Shown here piece by piece: positions 24,959 to 32,543 of a stretch of DNA of 64,000 nucleotides. The DNA lies in contig CALJUR010000002.1 in NCBI GenBank assembly GCA_937975765.1, forward strand, positions 87,445 through 151,444. Direction: 5' to 3'. The stretch is from an uncultured Myxococcales bacterium. Lineage in GTDB: Bacteria > Myxococcota_A > UBA9042 > DTJE01. Position 1 is the first letter of the stretch. Each line of letters starts with the position of its first letter. Position numbers and translations under genes: made by a program. The notes under the pieces are model-generated. The model made no database searches. It saw only the letters and a program-made list of their open reading frames with translations, and was not told the origin of the DNA.

Positions 24959-25546
24959 ATGAAGATCTGCCCGAAGTGCCAGCGGACCTGGCCGGCCCAG
25001 GGCCGGTTCTGCCCGATGGACGGCAGCCCGCTGCAGGACGTCAAGGCCATGGTGACGGACGACGACCTGCCCACGATCGCGCACCCGACGGTTCCCGCGA
25101 CGCCGGTGGCGAAGGCAACCCGCACGGTCCGGGCGCTGAAGGAGGTCCCGGCGGCCGCGAAGCCCGTCGCCGTGGCGAAGGCTCCCGCGCCCCAGCCGGC
25201 GGTCCCGCCGCGGCCCGAGCCCGCTCCCAGGCCGGCTCCCGCGCCGCGGCCCGAGCCTGCCCCCCGGCCCGAGCCAATCGCGCCGAAGCCCGCCCCCGTG
25301 GCGCCCAGGCCGGTCCCCGCATCGCCGAAGCCCACGCTGACGACGCCCGAGGCGAAGCCCCGCAAGGGCGAGTTCTCGGAGACGAAGTGGTTCATGGCCG
25401 GCGAACTGGTCAAGGAGGACGAGATCGGCCCGGAGGCGTTCCCGGTCCAGCAGCTGGAGCCGCGCTACCGCAAGACCAAGGAACTTCCCGCGGAGGTTCG
25501 GAAGAAGTTCTCGCTGTCCAAGGACAAGGACGCGAAGAAGGCCTGA
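24959..25546 (+). CDS. Zinc-ribbon protein with Pro/Ala-rich linker
   Basis: 195 residues. The N-terminal CPKCQRTWPAQGRFCPMDG is a short zinc ribbon (CxxC...C). Residues about 55-125 are a flexible Pro/Ala/Lys linker made of APRPEP-like units. A C-terminal segment (SETKWFMAGELVKEDEIGPEAFPVQQLEPRYRKTKELP) looks folded or partner-binding and is Lys-rich at the end. Similar ribbon-plus-linker proteins occur in Myxococcota, some fused to kinases, but no function can be given. ATG 24959 follows GGGAGGTGCACCG. Cytoplasmic. Confidence 0.75.
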   Translation: MKICPKCQRTWPAQGRFCPMDGSPLQDVKAMVTDDDLPTIAHPTVPATPVAKATRTVRALKEVPAAAKPVAVAKAPAPQPAVPPRPEPAPRPAPAPRPEPAPRPEPIAPKPAPVAPRPVPASPKPTLTTPEAKPRKGEFSETKWFMAGELVKEDEIGPEAFPVQQLEPRYRKTKELPAEVRKKFSLSKDKDAKKA

Positions 25547-25583
25547 TTCCCCGACCGGCCGGTGCGCCGGCCCCGGAGCCTCC

Positions 25584-26261
25584 ATGTCCCGCGAATTCCC
25601 CAGGGTGGCCCGCCTGGCCGGTGTCGCGATCGGCGACGCGGTGGAATTCTGCCGCTCGGTGCCGTCGCAGGGCAATCCTCTGATCGCGTGGGAGGCCTTC
25701 CCGGAGGTACACGTGAAGTGCCCGGACCGGGCGGCGCTGGACGCGGTGCTGGCCCGTTTCGGGGAGGCCGTGTACTCGATCGACGACCGTCCGCTGGAGG
25801 CGGTGGTCGTGGACCTGCTGGCGGCGGCGGGCCGGACGCTGGCGACCGCGGAGTCTTGCACCGGCGGGGGTATCGCGGCCCGGCTGACCGGGGTGCCGGG
25901 CAGCAGCGCGGTGTTCCCGGGGGGTGTCGTGGCGTATTCGAACGCGCTGAAGCGGGAGTTCCTGGGGGTGCCGGACGACGTGCTGGAGGCCTTCGGGGCC
26001 GTGTCCGCGCAGACCGTCGAGGCCATGGCCCGGGGCGTGCGGGCGCGCACCGGGGCCGACGTGGCGGTGTCGGTGTCGGGGGTGGCGGGACCGGGCGGGG
26101 GAACGCCGGACAAGCCCGTCGGGACGGTCTTCATCGCCTGGGACGACCGGGGGGCGGTGGAATCGCGCGGCTTCCGGTTCGCGGGCGATCGCGACAGGGT
26201 CCGTGGCGCCGCGGTGGGCCAGGCCCTGGAGGGCGTGCGGCGCCGGTGCCTGCGAGGATAG
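25584..26261 (+). CDS. CinA-family nicotinamide-nucleotide amidase, lacking the N-terminal domain
   Basis: 225 residues. Residues about 70-225 are the CinA C-terminal amidase (PncC) domain, which deamidates nicotinamide mononucleotide: TAESCTGGGIAARLTGVPGSS, GGVVAYSNALKREFLGV, GPGGGTPDKPVGTVF. Residues about 15-70 match the KH-like linker of full-length CinA (NPLIAWEAFPEVHV, YSIDDRPLEAVV). The about 170-residue MoCF-like pyrophosphatase domain that normally comes first is missing. ATG 25584 follows GGAGCCTCC, so the short form seems genuine rather than a start error. It precedes the 2H-like gene and recA, the classic cinA-thpR-recA order. Confidence 0.85.
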   Translation: MSREFPRVARLAGVAIGDAVEFCRSVPSQGNPLIAWEAFPEVHVKCPDRAALDAVLARFGEAVYSIDDRPLEAVVVDLLAAAGRTLATAESCTGGGIAARLTGVPGSSAVFPGGVVAYSNALKREFLGVPDDVLEAFGAVSAQTVEAMARGVRARTGADVAVSVSGVAGPGGGTPDKPVGTVFIAWDDRGAVESRGFRFAGDRDRVRGAAVGQALEGVRRRCLRG

Positions 26262-26300
26262 GCCCCGGGCCCTCGGGGCCCGGCGGAAGGGGAGGGGACG

Positions 26301-26924
26301 ATGTCGGGGGAAGCGTGGGTGGGCGGCGTGATCGAGCCCACCGTTTCCGTGGCGAACGGGCTGCTGGACGTCGCCCGCCGGCTGGCGGCGGACCTGGGGC
26401 CGCGGGTGGCGGACCTGTCGTGGACGCCGCCGGATCGGTACGTGGCTCCGCTGGCGGTCGGGCCTGCCGCGGCGGGGCCGGTCGACGAGGCGCCGGTCGA
26501 GGCGCTGCGGCTGGCGGCCCGGGAGATCGAGGAGTTCGCCGTGCAGATGGCCGCGCCCACGCTGGTCCAGGAGGGTCCGGACTTCGCCCGGGTGGTGACG
26601 CTCCTGGCCTCGAAGGGGGACGAGATCGCGGCGGCGGTGCGGGTGGTAGCCGATCGGATGCGGGAATCCGGCCTGGACGTCCTGCCGGTGGACCCGGTCG
26701 CGTTCACGCTGGCGACCGTCACCGGCGAGGCGAAGGTGCAGGCCGTCGCCGCCGCCTTCCCCGCGCCCCGCGAGGCCCCGCTGGCCGGCTGGCTGGTCGG
26801 GGGCCTCTGCCTGCACGCCGGCCCAGCGCCCGAGACCGGCCGCGCCTGGCTCCCCACCCGCGTCCGCTACGTGCCCCTGCGCCGCCTCAACGCCCGCCGC
26901 CCGGACACCCGTTCCCCGCTGTAG
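26301..26924 (+). CDS. Degenerate 2H phosphoesterase-like protein (ThpR position)
   Basis: 207 residues. The layout echoes RNA 2',3'-cyclic phosphodiesterase ThpR (2'-5' RNA ligase family). An N-terminal beta-helix segment ends in SWTPPDRYVAPLAV, where ThpR has Wv.PenlHlTL. A later PVDPVAFTLATV stands where ThpR has HlTLAR. Both catalytic His residues of the HxTx motifs are absent, so phosphodiesterase activity is unlikely. The relation rests on spacing, local similarity and the cinA-thpR-recA neighbourhood, and could be wrong. ATG 26301 follows GGAAGGGGAGGGG. The TAG stop is inside a hairpin repeat. Confidence 0.55.
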   Translation: MSGEAWVGGVIEPTVSVANGLLDVARRLAADLGPRVADLSWTPPDRYVAPLAVGPAAAGPVDEAPVEALRLAAREIEEFAVQMAAPTLVQEGPDFARVVTLLASKGDEIAAAVRVVADRMRESGLDVLPVDPVAFTLATVTGEAKVQAVAAAFPAPREAPLAGWLVGGLCLHAGPAPETGRAWLPTRVRYVPLRRLNARRPDTRSPL

Positions 26925-26946
26925 GGCGGGGGCCCTGCCCCCCGCC
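26920..26946 (+). repeat. GC-rich hairpin element containing a stop codon
   Basis: Full copy (TGTAGGGCGGGGGCCC then TGCCCCCCGCC). Its TAG at 26922-26924 terminates the 2H-like gene. Confidence 0.85.
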
Positions 26947-26988
26947 TCGTGGTTCCCACGATCGCCGGCTGCGACCTCGGACATCGCG

Positions 26989-27016
26989 GGCGGGGCACGG
27001 GGGCCCCGCCCTACAT
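26989..27016 (-). repeat. GC-rich hairpin element
   Basis: Inverted copy (GGCGGGGCACGGGGGC then CCCGCCCTACAT), part of a four-copy cluster in the 225-bp gap between convergent genes. Confidence 0.85.
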
Positions 27017-27051
27017 GGCGGCCTGGCCCCGCCCCCCCCCGCCATCGGGTC

Positions 27052-27071
27052 GTGGGGCCCTGCCCCCCGCC
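27052..27071 (+). repeat. GC-rich hairpin element, truncated copy
   Basis: Only the 3' half (GGGGCCCTGCCCCCCGCC) remains. It is followed by the recurrent spacer TTCCCGGGAATCGCGATGAA also found near other copies. Confidence 0.7.
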
Positions 27072-27111
27072 TTCCCGGGAATCGCGATGAACGTCCGCAC
27101 TGCCCCGGCGC

Positions 27112-27138
27112 TGTAGGGCGGGGGCCCTGCCCCCCGCC
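27112..27138 (+). repeat. GC-rich hairpin element
   Basis: Full copy ending 12 bp before the nitroreductase stop codon (minus strand). Confidence 0.85.
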
Positions 27139-27149
27139 TTCCCGGGACG

Positions 27150-27824
27150 CTACTCCGCAGGCTTGCCGCACGGCAGGACCGCCCAGGGCTCCGTGCCGGC
27201 CGCCAGCCCCATCGCCCGCGACAACGCCGCCAGGTCGAATCCCCCGACGTACGTGCCCGCCAGGCCCAGCACCACCTGTTCCAGCAGGACGTTCTGCGCC
27301 GCCAGCCCCGCCTCGGTCCCGCAGAATCGTCCCGCCCGTTCTCCCATCTTCGCCCATGCGCGCTCGGCCGTGGCCGTGACCACCAGGGCCACCGGCGCCG
27401 CCCGGGTCCACTCCTGCCCCACGGCCTTGTCCAGATCCGGCAGCCGCCCGGCGTCCGCGACCTTCTCCAGCCGGTGCCCGTCCGGCACGTACCGGTAGAC
27501 CCCCGCGGGCACGCCGTCGACGGCACGCACCAAGGCGTACACGTCGATCGGGTAGGTGGCCCGGGCCGACGGCACGGTCCGGTGGCCCTTTTCGTCGGTC
27601 ACGCCCTGCGCCGCCCACAGCAGCCGCGACAACTGGTCCTTCGTCAGCGGCGCCGCCGACAGTTTCCGGATCGACCGCCTCGACTTCAGCGCCTTCTCCA
27701 GCGGGAACGGCAGGTCGGCCTGGACCGCCGGCAGGGCCAGGGACGCCTCCTGGGCCACCGTGACGGAGGGCGTCGCGAACGCCAGCAGGGCCAGGACCAG
27801 GCACACGAAGACAGGGGTTCGCAA
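27150..27824 (-). CDS. Exported nitroreductase-family protein (SagB/ThcOx type)
   Basis: 224 residues. The N-terminal 25 residues are a signal peptide (FVCLVLALLAFATPSVTVAQ), unusual for this FMN-dependent oxidoreductase family. The body matches SagB/ThcOx-like nitroreductases: KSRRSIRKLSAAPLTKDQLSRLLWAAQG, YPIDVYALVRAVDGVPAGVYRY, and a late GLAAQNVLLEQVVLGLAGTYVGGFD. Substrate unknown; the family acts on nitroaromatics, quinones or peptide azolines. TTG 27824 is the best start, with GGGAG 8 nt upstream, and includes the whole signal peptide. It lies 22 nt after the PAAR gene on the same strand. Confidence 0.82.
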   Translation of the reverse strand: MRTPVFVCLVLALLAFATPSVTVAQEASLALPAVQADLPFPLEKALKSRRSIRKLSAAPLTKDQLSRLLWAAQGVTDEKGHRTVPSARATYPIDVYALVRAVDGVPAGVYRYVPDGHRLEKVADAGRLPDLDKAVGQEWTRAAPVALVVTATAERAWAKMGERAGRFCGTEAGLAAQNVLLEQVVLGLAGTYVGGFDLAALSRAMGLAAGTEPWAVLPCGKPAE

Positions 27825-27846
27825 CAGGGGCTCCCTGGCAGGAGGA

Positions 27847-28167
27847 TCAGCCGCCGATGATGACGTCGGGGCTGCCCTGGATCAACTTGCCCATGCCGCC
27901 GCAGTGCTGGTCGTCGTCGTCCTTGCGGTGGGCCGCCTTGCCGTTGATGAAGACGGTCGAACTGCCCTTCACCGCGGTCCACATGTTGGGGCCGCAGCAG
28001 GCGGCGTGGACGCCCATGTCGTCCACGCGCAGCGCGGGCATGCCGTTGATGAAGACGTTTGGAGAGCCCAGGATCGCCGGGCCGATCGCGACGTGTGGAC
28101 ATCCCGGGCAGCCGTGGGCGTCGGAATCGACCTTGGACAGATCACCGAGGCGGCCGGCTTCGGGCAT
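27847..28167 (-). CDS. PAAR-domain protein
   Basis: 106 residues, essentially a lone PAAR domain: repeated GSPNVFINGMPALRVDD, GSSTVFINGKAAHRKDD and GSPDVIIGG units with Cys/His pairs (HGCPGCPH, CCGP, HCGGMG). PAAR proteins form the zinc-stabilised tip of type VI secretion spikes and other contractile systems. No VgrG, Hcp, sheath or effector gene is in the window, so this is an orphan here. ATG 28167 follows AGGAGATTCATC. It precedes the exported nitroreductase by 22 nt; whether the two are functionally linked is unknown. Confidence 0.85.
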   Translation of the reverse strand: MPEAGRLGDLSKVDSDAHGCPGCPHVAIGPAILGSPNVFINGMPALRVDDMGVHAACCGPNMWTAVKGSSTVFINGKAAHRKDDDDQHCGGMGKLIQGSPDVIIGG

Positions 28168-28379
28168 GATGAATCTCCTGGTGAACGCGAAGAAAGTATC
28201 CGCCGCAGGCCCTCTCGAGGTCAAGGCGTCCGGATGGGCCATCGGCCTCTTGTCTCGCCGGGGGCGGTCCGGCACCGAGCCCGCCGCGGGGGGCACTTGG
28301 GACTTGATTTCCTTCGGGAAACGAAACCTGTAGAATGCCTTCCCTGGGGGCTCGGGGTTCCCGGAGTCGGGAGGTTTTC

Positions 28380-30119
28380 ATGAAGACGCTTCAGGTGTGC
28401 CTGTCGGTGGCGTTCGTCGCGTTCGGCCTGGCCGGGTGCGGCGGGTCGAAGTGCGAGGGCGACTCGTGCGGCGAGTCGAAGACGGAGTTCCAACTGCAGA
28501 CCTGCGTCACGGACGCGGATTGCACCGAGGGCAGCACCTGCCTGTTGGAGCAGTGCGACGCGGATTGCGTCCCGGACGCCGCGGGCCAGTGCCAGCCGTG
28601 CCCGGCGAACGGCGGCGGCCTGTGCATGCCGGCCTCGACGGACGACGGCACCGTGCCGGACGCCTCGCAGTGCTTCGCGGGGCGGCTGGGGGACCTGCAG
28701 TCGTGCGGGATGTATCTGGACTTCGGGCGCATGGCCGTGGACACCTGCGCGATGGCGGGGACCCAACTGGTCGACCTGGAGACGGTGGCGTCGTGCGCGG
28801 ACGGCCGGCCGGGCGCGGTGGCGTTCACTTGCTGCGCGTGGGGTGGCATCGTCGTCCCGCCCGACCCGCCCGTGGACCCGGAGTGCATCGAGATCCCGAT
28901 CCCGTTCGACGCGACGAACAGCGACCCGGCCTTCGGCGACCCGAGGATGGCCGCGTACCAGCAGTGCGCGGACATGGGCCTGGAACTGCGGGACCTGCGG
29001 CAGGAGACCGATTCGGCCGGCAACGTCGGGATGTGGATCGCGACGTGCTGCGGGCCGGTCCAGCCGCCGGTGGAGCCGCCGGTCGGGGACTGCGTGACGA
29101 TGACGATGCCGGGCTGGGCGCCTGACGGATCGACGGCGGACCCCAGGCAGATGGCGTACGAGCAGTGCCTGGCGATGGGGCTGGAACTGGTGGACGTGAT
29201 GCCCGGGCAGCCTTCCCCCGACGGGCAGGTGATGGACTGGACGTTCACGTGCTGCGGCGCGACTCCGCCGGTGGACCCGGTCGATCCGGGGACGTGCGTC
29301 GAACTGCCGATCCCGGGTTCCCCCGACGCGTCGATGCCGGAACCCAGGGAGATGGCGTACCAGCAGTGCCGGGCGATGGGGATGGACCTGGTCGACCTGC
29401 GCCCGATGGACCCCGACGCGAACGGCGCGCCGATGACGTGGATGGCGGTCTGCTGCGGGCCGACGACGCCCGTGGACCCGCCGGTGGAACCGCCGGTCGA
29501 GGGCTGCGTCACGTCGACGTTGCAGGCGTATGCCGAGGACGGCACGATGGCCGACCCCAAGATGATGGCGCACGACCAGTGCCGGGCGATGGGGATGGAA
29601 CTGACGGACCTGCAGCCCATGCAGCCGGACGACTCCGGCCAGGCGATGCTGTGGACGTTCACGTGCTGCGGCGCCACGACGCCGGTCGATCCGCCCGCGG
29701 GGGTCTGTACGTCGGTCGAGATCACCGCACCGATGTGGAACTCCGGCGAGGGCCCCAAGCAACTGGCGCACGAGCAGTGCGTGGCGATGAACCTGGTGCT
29801 GCAGGACCTGCAGGTGCGCTACGAGGACCCGGCCACCGGCGTCGCCACGTACGTCGCGACATGCTGTGGCGAGGGCGTGCCGACCGACCCGACGGACCCG
29901 GGGGATCCGACCGACCCGGGTGACCCGGCCGACCCGATCGACCCGAACACCTGCACGCAGATCCCGGTGGGCGACGGCACCTGTGACGCCACGATCGACT
30001 GGAAGGGCCTGTCCCTGCGGCGCTGCGAGGAAATCGGCGCGGTGCTGACGGACGTCCGCGTCCGGTACGCCTGCGACGACGGCACGATCGGCGCCGTGAT
30101 CGCGACCTGCTGCCGGTAG
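28380..30119 (+). CDS. Cys-rich lipoprotein with seven tandem repeats
   Basis: 579 residues. Signal peptide with lipobox LAGC (Cys about residue 20). A short Cys-rich knot-like segment follows (CVTDADCTEGSTCLLEQCDADC). From about residue 100 to the end there are seven tandem units of about 55-80 residues. Each has the plan C(V/I)..., MAxxQCxAMGxxLxDL, then WxFTCCG or ATCC, joined by Pro/Val/Asp linkers (PVDPPVEPP; a DPTDPGDP run before the last unit). Each typical unit has four Cys, suggesting two disulfides. No family is recognised; a stalk or adhesin-like surface protein is plausible. ATG 28380 follows GGGAGG. Its TAG stop begins a hairpin repeat. Confidence 0.8.
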   Translation: MKTLQVCLSVAFVAFGLAGCGGSKCEGDSCGESKTEFQLQTCVTDADCTEGSTCLLEQCDADCVPDAAGQCQPCPANGGGLCMPASTDDGTVPDASQCFAGRLGDLQSCGMYLDFGRMAVDTCAMAGTQLVDLETVASCADGRPGAVAFTCCAWGGIVVPPDPPVDPECIEIPIPFDATNSDPAFGDPRMAAYQQCADMGLELRDLRQETDSAGNVGMWIATCCGPVQPPVEPPVGDCVTMTMPGWAPDGSTADPRQMAYEQCLAMGLELVDVMPGQPSPDGQVMDWTFTCCGATPPVDPVDPGTCVELPIPGSPDASMPEPREMAYQQCRAMGMDLVDLRPMDPDANGAPMTWMAVCCGPTTPVDPPVEPPVEGCVTSTLQAYAEDGTMADPKMMAHDQCRAMGMELTDLQPMQPDDSGQAMLWTFTCCGATTPVDPPAGVCTSVEITAPMWNSGEGPKQLAHEQCVAMNLVLQDLQVRYEDPATGVATYVATCCGEGVPTDPTDPGDPTDPGDPADPIDPNTCTQIPVGDGTCDATIDWKGLSLRRCEEIGAVLTDVRVRYACDDGTIGAVIATCCR

Positions 30120-30126
30120 GGCAGGA

Positions 30127-30154
30127 GGTGGGGGTCAGGGCCCCCGTCCTACAT
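30127..30154 (-). repeat. GC-rich hairpin element, divergent copy
   Basis: GGTGGGGGTCAGGGCC then CCCGTCCTACAT, just after the Cys-rich lipoprotein gene. The lipoprotein's own stop region (GGTAGGGC) forms an opposing copy end. Confidence 0.75.
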
Positions 30155-30192
30155 CCCCTGGGCAACGCCGACGTTCGTCGAGAGTTCGAGGA

Positions 30193-30219
30193 GGCGGGGG
30201 GCGGGGCCCCCGCCCTATA
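30193..30219 (-). repeat. GC-rich hairpin element
   Basis: Full copy with one change in the end (CCCTATA), 24 bp upstream of the predicted recA -35 box. Confidence 0.8.
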
Positions 30220-30242
30220 CCGCGCGCGCACGCCGGGATCCG

Positions 30243-30271
30243 TTGCCTGCGTCGCACCCCTCTGGTAGAGT
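30243..30271 (+). promoter_or_regulatory. Predicted recA promoter
   Basis: TTGCCT (30243-30248), 17-bp spacer, TAGAGT (30266-30271), the latter also with an extended TGG. It lies 25 nt upstream of the recA ATG. A GTTC-N7-GTTC motif lies further upstream (30173-30187). Confidence 0.6.
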
Positions 30272-30295
30272 TCCCCCGATTCGTAGGAGGCCTCC

Positions 30296-31363
30296 ATGGC
30301 GAAGGATCCGAAGACCCCGGCCCCGGCCCCGACCGACGATCGCGAACGCAACATCGCCGTCGCCGTGCAGACCATCGAGCGGCAGTTCGGCAAGGGCAGC
30401 ATCATGCGCCTGAAGGAAGGCGAGTCCCACGTCCCGGTCGCCACGATCCCCTCGGGGTCGCTGGGCCTGGACGTCGCCCTCGGTACCGGCGGCTATCCCA
30501 AGGGCCGCGTGGTCGAGATCTACGGCCAGGAGTCGTCCGGCAAGACGACGCTGACGCTGCTGGCCATCGCCGAGGCGCAGAAGAAGGGCGGCCTGGCGGT
30601 CTTCATCGACGCGGAACACGCCCTGGACGTCAACTACGCGCGCAAGCTGGGCGTCAACATCGACGACCTGCTGCTGGCCCAGCCCGACACCGGCGAACAG
30701 GCCCTGGAGATCGCCGAGACGCTGGTCCGCACCAACGCCGTGGACATCGTCGTCATCGACTCCGTCGCGGCGCTGGTCCCCAAGGCGGAACTGGAAGGCG
30801 AGATGGGCGACAGCCACGTCGGCCTGCAGGCGCGGCTGATGTCGCAGGCCCTGCGGAAACTGGCCGGCGTGCTGAACAAGTCCCACACGTGCCTGATCTT
30901 CATCAACCAGATCCGCATGAAGATCGGCGTGATGTACGGCAACCCGGAAACGACCACCGGCGGCAACGCGCTGAAGTTCTACGCGTCGGTGCGGCTGGAA
31001 GTGCGCCGCGGCCAGACCATCAAGGACGGCGAGGGCGGGACGGCCACCGGCAACCGCATCAAGGTCAAGGTGGTCAAGAACAAGCTGGCGCCGCCGTTCA
31101 AAGAGTGCGAGTTCGACCTCGTGTACGGCGAGGGCGTGAACCGGCTGGGCGAGGTCGTGGACCTGGCCGCCAGCCTGGGCGTGCTGGAGAAGAGCGGGTC
31201 GTGGTACTCGTTCGCCGGCGATCGCCTGGGCCAGGGCCGGGAACAGTCCATGGCCTTCCTGCAGGAGCGGCCCGAGGTGATGGCCCAGGTGTCCGACGCC
31301 GTGCTGGCGAAGGTCGGCGTGGCCGGACGGGGCAGGGTCGAAACGGCGGCGGCAGATGCCTGA
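30296..31363 (+). CDS. recA: Recombinase RecA
   Basis: DNA strand exchange protein for homologous recombination and coprotease of the SOS response. 355 residues. Walker A GQESSGKTT (about residues 81-89), the DAEHALDVNYARKLGV segment, the L1 loop region EGEMGDSHVGLQARLMSQALRK and L2 NQIRMKIGVMYGNPETTTGGNALKFYAS are all intact. No intein. ATG 30296 follows TAGGAGGCCTCC. Its 3' end overlaps the PilT-like gene by 8 nt. A TTGCCT-17-TAGAGT promoter precedes it. No canonical gram-negative CTGT-type LexA box was seen. Confidence 0.98.
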   Translation: MAKDPKTPAPAPTDDRERNIAVAVQTIERQFGKGSIMRLKEGESHVPVATIPSGSLGLDVALGTGGYPKGRVVEIYGQESSGKTTLTLLAIAEAQKKGGLAVFIDAEHALDVNYARKLGVNIDDLLLAQPDTGEQALEIAETLVRTNAVDIVVIDSVAALVPKAELEGEMGDSHVGLQARLMSQALRKLAGVLNKSHTCLIFINQIRMKIGVMYGNPETTTGGNALKFYASVRLEVRRGQTIKDGEGGTATGNRIKVKVVKNKLAPPFKECEFDLVYGEGVNRLGEVVDLAASLGVLEKSGSWYSFAGDRLGQGREQSMAFLQERPEVMAQVSDAVLAKVGVAGRGRVETAAADA

Positions 31364-32528
31364 ACCGACGCTGACGATGGACCTGGACGGCCTGCTGCGG
31401 TTCGCCGCGGCGCAGGGCGTGTCCGACGTGCACCTGAAGCCGGGGCGCCCGCCGATCTTCCGTCGCGGCAACGCGATGGACCTGGTCAGCCCGCGGGGCA
31501 GCGCGCCGCTGGAGGTGAAGGACATCCAGGCGCTGGTGGAACCCATCTTCCAGGAGCACCACCGCATCCTGCTGCGCGAGCAGGGCGGCACGGACCTGGG
31601 CTGGGGCATCCCTGGGATCGGGCGTTTCCGCATCAACGTCTTCCGCAGCCGCCTGGGCCTGCAGGCGGTGATGCGCCTGGTGCCCGCCCGCGTCCCGACG
31701 CTGCAGGAACTGGCCCTGCCGCCGGTGCTGGCCGGGCTGGCCAACGAGCGCCGCGGGCTGATCCTGGTGACCGGCGCGGCGGGGCAGGGCAAGTCGACCA
31801 CGCTGGCCGGGCTGGTGGACCAGATCAACCGGACCCGGGCCTGCCACATCGTCACCATCGAGGACCCGATCGAGTTCATGGTCGAAGACCGGCGCGCCGT
31901 CGTGACCCAGCGCGAGGTGCTGACCGACACGCCGACGTTCGCGGCGGGGCTGCGGTCGGCGCTGCGCCAGGACCCGGACGTGGTGCTGCTGGGCGAGATG
32001 CGCGACCGCGAGACGGTGGAGGCGGTGCTGCAGGCGGCGGAAACGGGCCACCTGGTGCTGTCGACGCTGCACACCGTGGACGCGCGCGAGACGGTCAACC
32101 GCATCCTGTCGGTGTTCGAGAAGCACGAGCACCAGCAGGTGCGCCTGATGCTGTCCGCGGTGCTGCGGGCGGTCGTCAGCCAGCGCCTGCTGACGCGCAA
32201 GGACGGGACCGGCCGCGTGCCCGCCATCGAACTGATGCTGGCCACGCCGCGCATCAAGGACCTGCTGAAGACCGAGGACGGCCCCGACGAGATCCCGATC
32301 GCGATCGCCCAGAGCCAGGCCCAATACGGGATGCAGACGTTCGACCAGTCCCTGATGGGCCTGTACCGCGACGGGAAGATCTCGTACGAGGAGGCCATGG
32401 CCCACGCGTCCAGCCCGGCGGATTTCGCGCTGCGGCTGAAGGGCATCGGCTCCGGCACGGATTCCGACACCCTGGCCAACCAGGGCGGACCGTCGAACAC
32501 CCGCGGCCCGGATGACCTCTCCTTCTGA
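31356..32528 (+). CDS. PilT/PilU-like type IV pilus ATPase
   Basis: 390 residues. N-terminal SDVHLKPGRPPIFRRGN and the core motifs of retraction-type secretion ATPases: Walker A GAAGQGKSTT (about 143-152; Gln replaces the usual Ser/Thr), Asp box EDPIEF, Walker B DPDVVLLGEMRD, and His box ETGHLVLSTLHT. The ending GKISYEEAMAHASSPADFALRLKG resembles PilU rather than canonical PilT, and the AIRNLIRE motif is absent. Likely powers pilus retraction or a regulatory step. ATG 31356 overlaps recA, so it is cotranscribed with it. No pilin genes are nearby. Confidence 0.85.
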   Translation: MPEPTLTMDLDGLLRFAAAQGVSDVHLKPGRPPIFRRGNAMDLVSPRGSAPLEVKDIQALVEPIFQEHHRILLREQGGTDLGWGIPGIGRFRINVFRSRLGLQAVMRLVPARVPTLQELALPPVLAGLANERRGLILVTGAAGQGKSTTLAGLVDQINRTRACHIVTIEDPIEFMVEDRRAVVTQREVLTDTPTFAAGLRSALRQDPDVVLLGEMRDRETVEAVLQAAETGHLVLSTLHTVDARETVNRILSVFEKHEHQQVRLMLSAVLRAVVSQRLLTRKDGTGRVPAIELMLATPRIKDLLKTEDGPDEIPIAIAQSQAQYGMQTFDQSLMGLYRDGKISYEEAMAHASSPADFALRLKGIGSGTDSDTLANQGGPSNTRGPDDLSF

Positions 32529-32543
32529 AACCCGAGGAAGAAC

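Noticed and set aside
19678..25413. Open frame of 1911 codons antisense to the hem operon and lipoprotein gene
   Set aside because: It lies opposite clearly homologous hemA, hemC and hemD. His/Arg/Gln-rich shadow translation with no domain.
26920..27138. Cluster of short repeats considered as a CRISPR array
   Set aside because: Repeats are inverted as well as direct, spacing is irregular, spacers are related to each other and no cas genes are present.
27847..28167. Type VI secretion locus suggested by the PAAR protein
   Set aside because: No VgrG, Hcp, TssB/C, ClpV or other T6SS component is in the window; only an orphan PAAR is supported.
30296..31363. Intein or split in recA
   Set aside because: The coding sequence is continuous, with all motifs at normal spacing.
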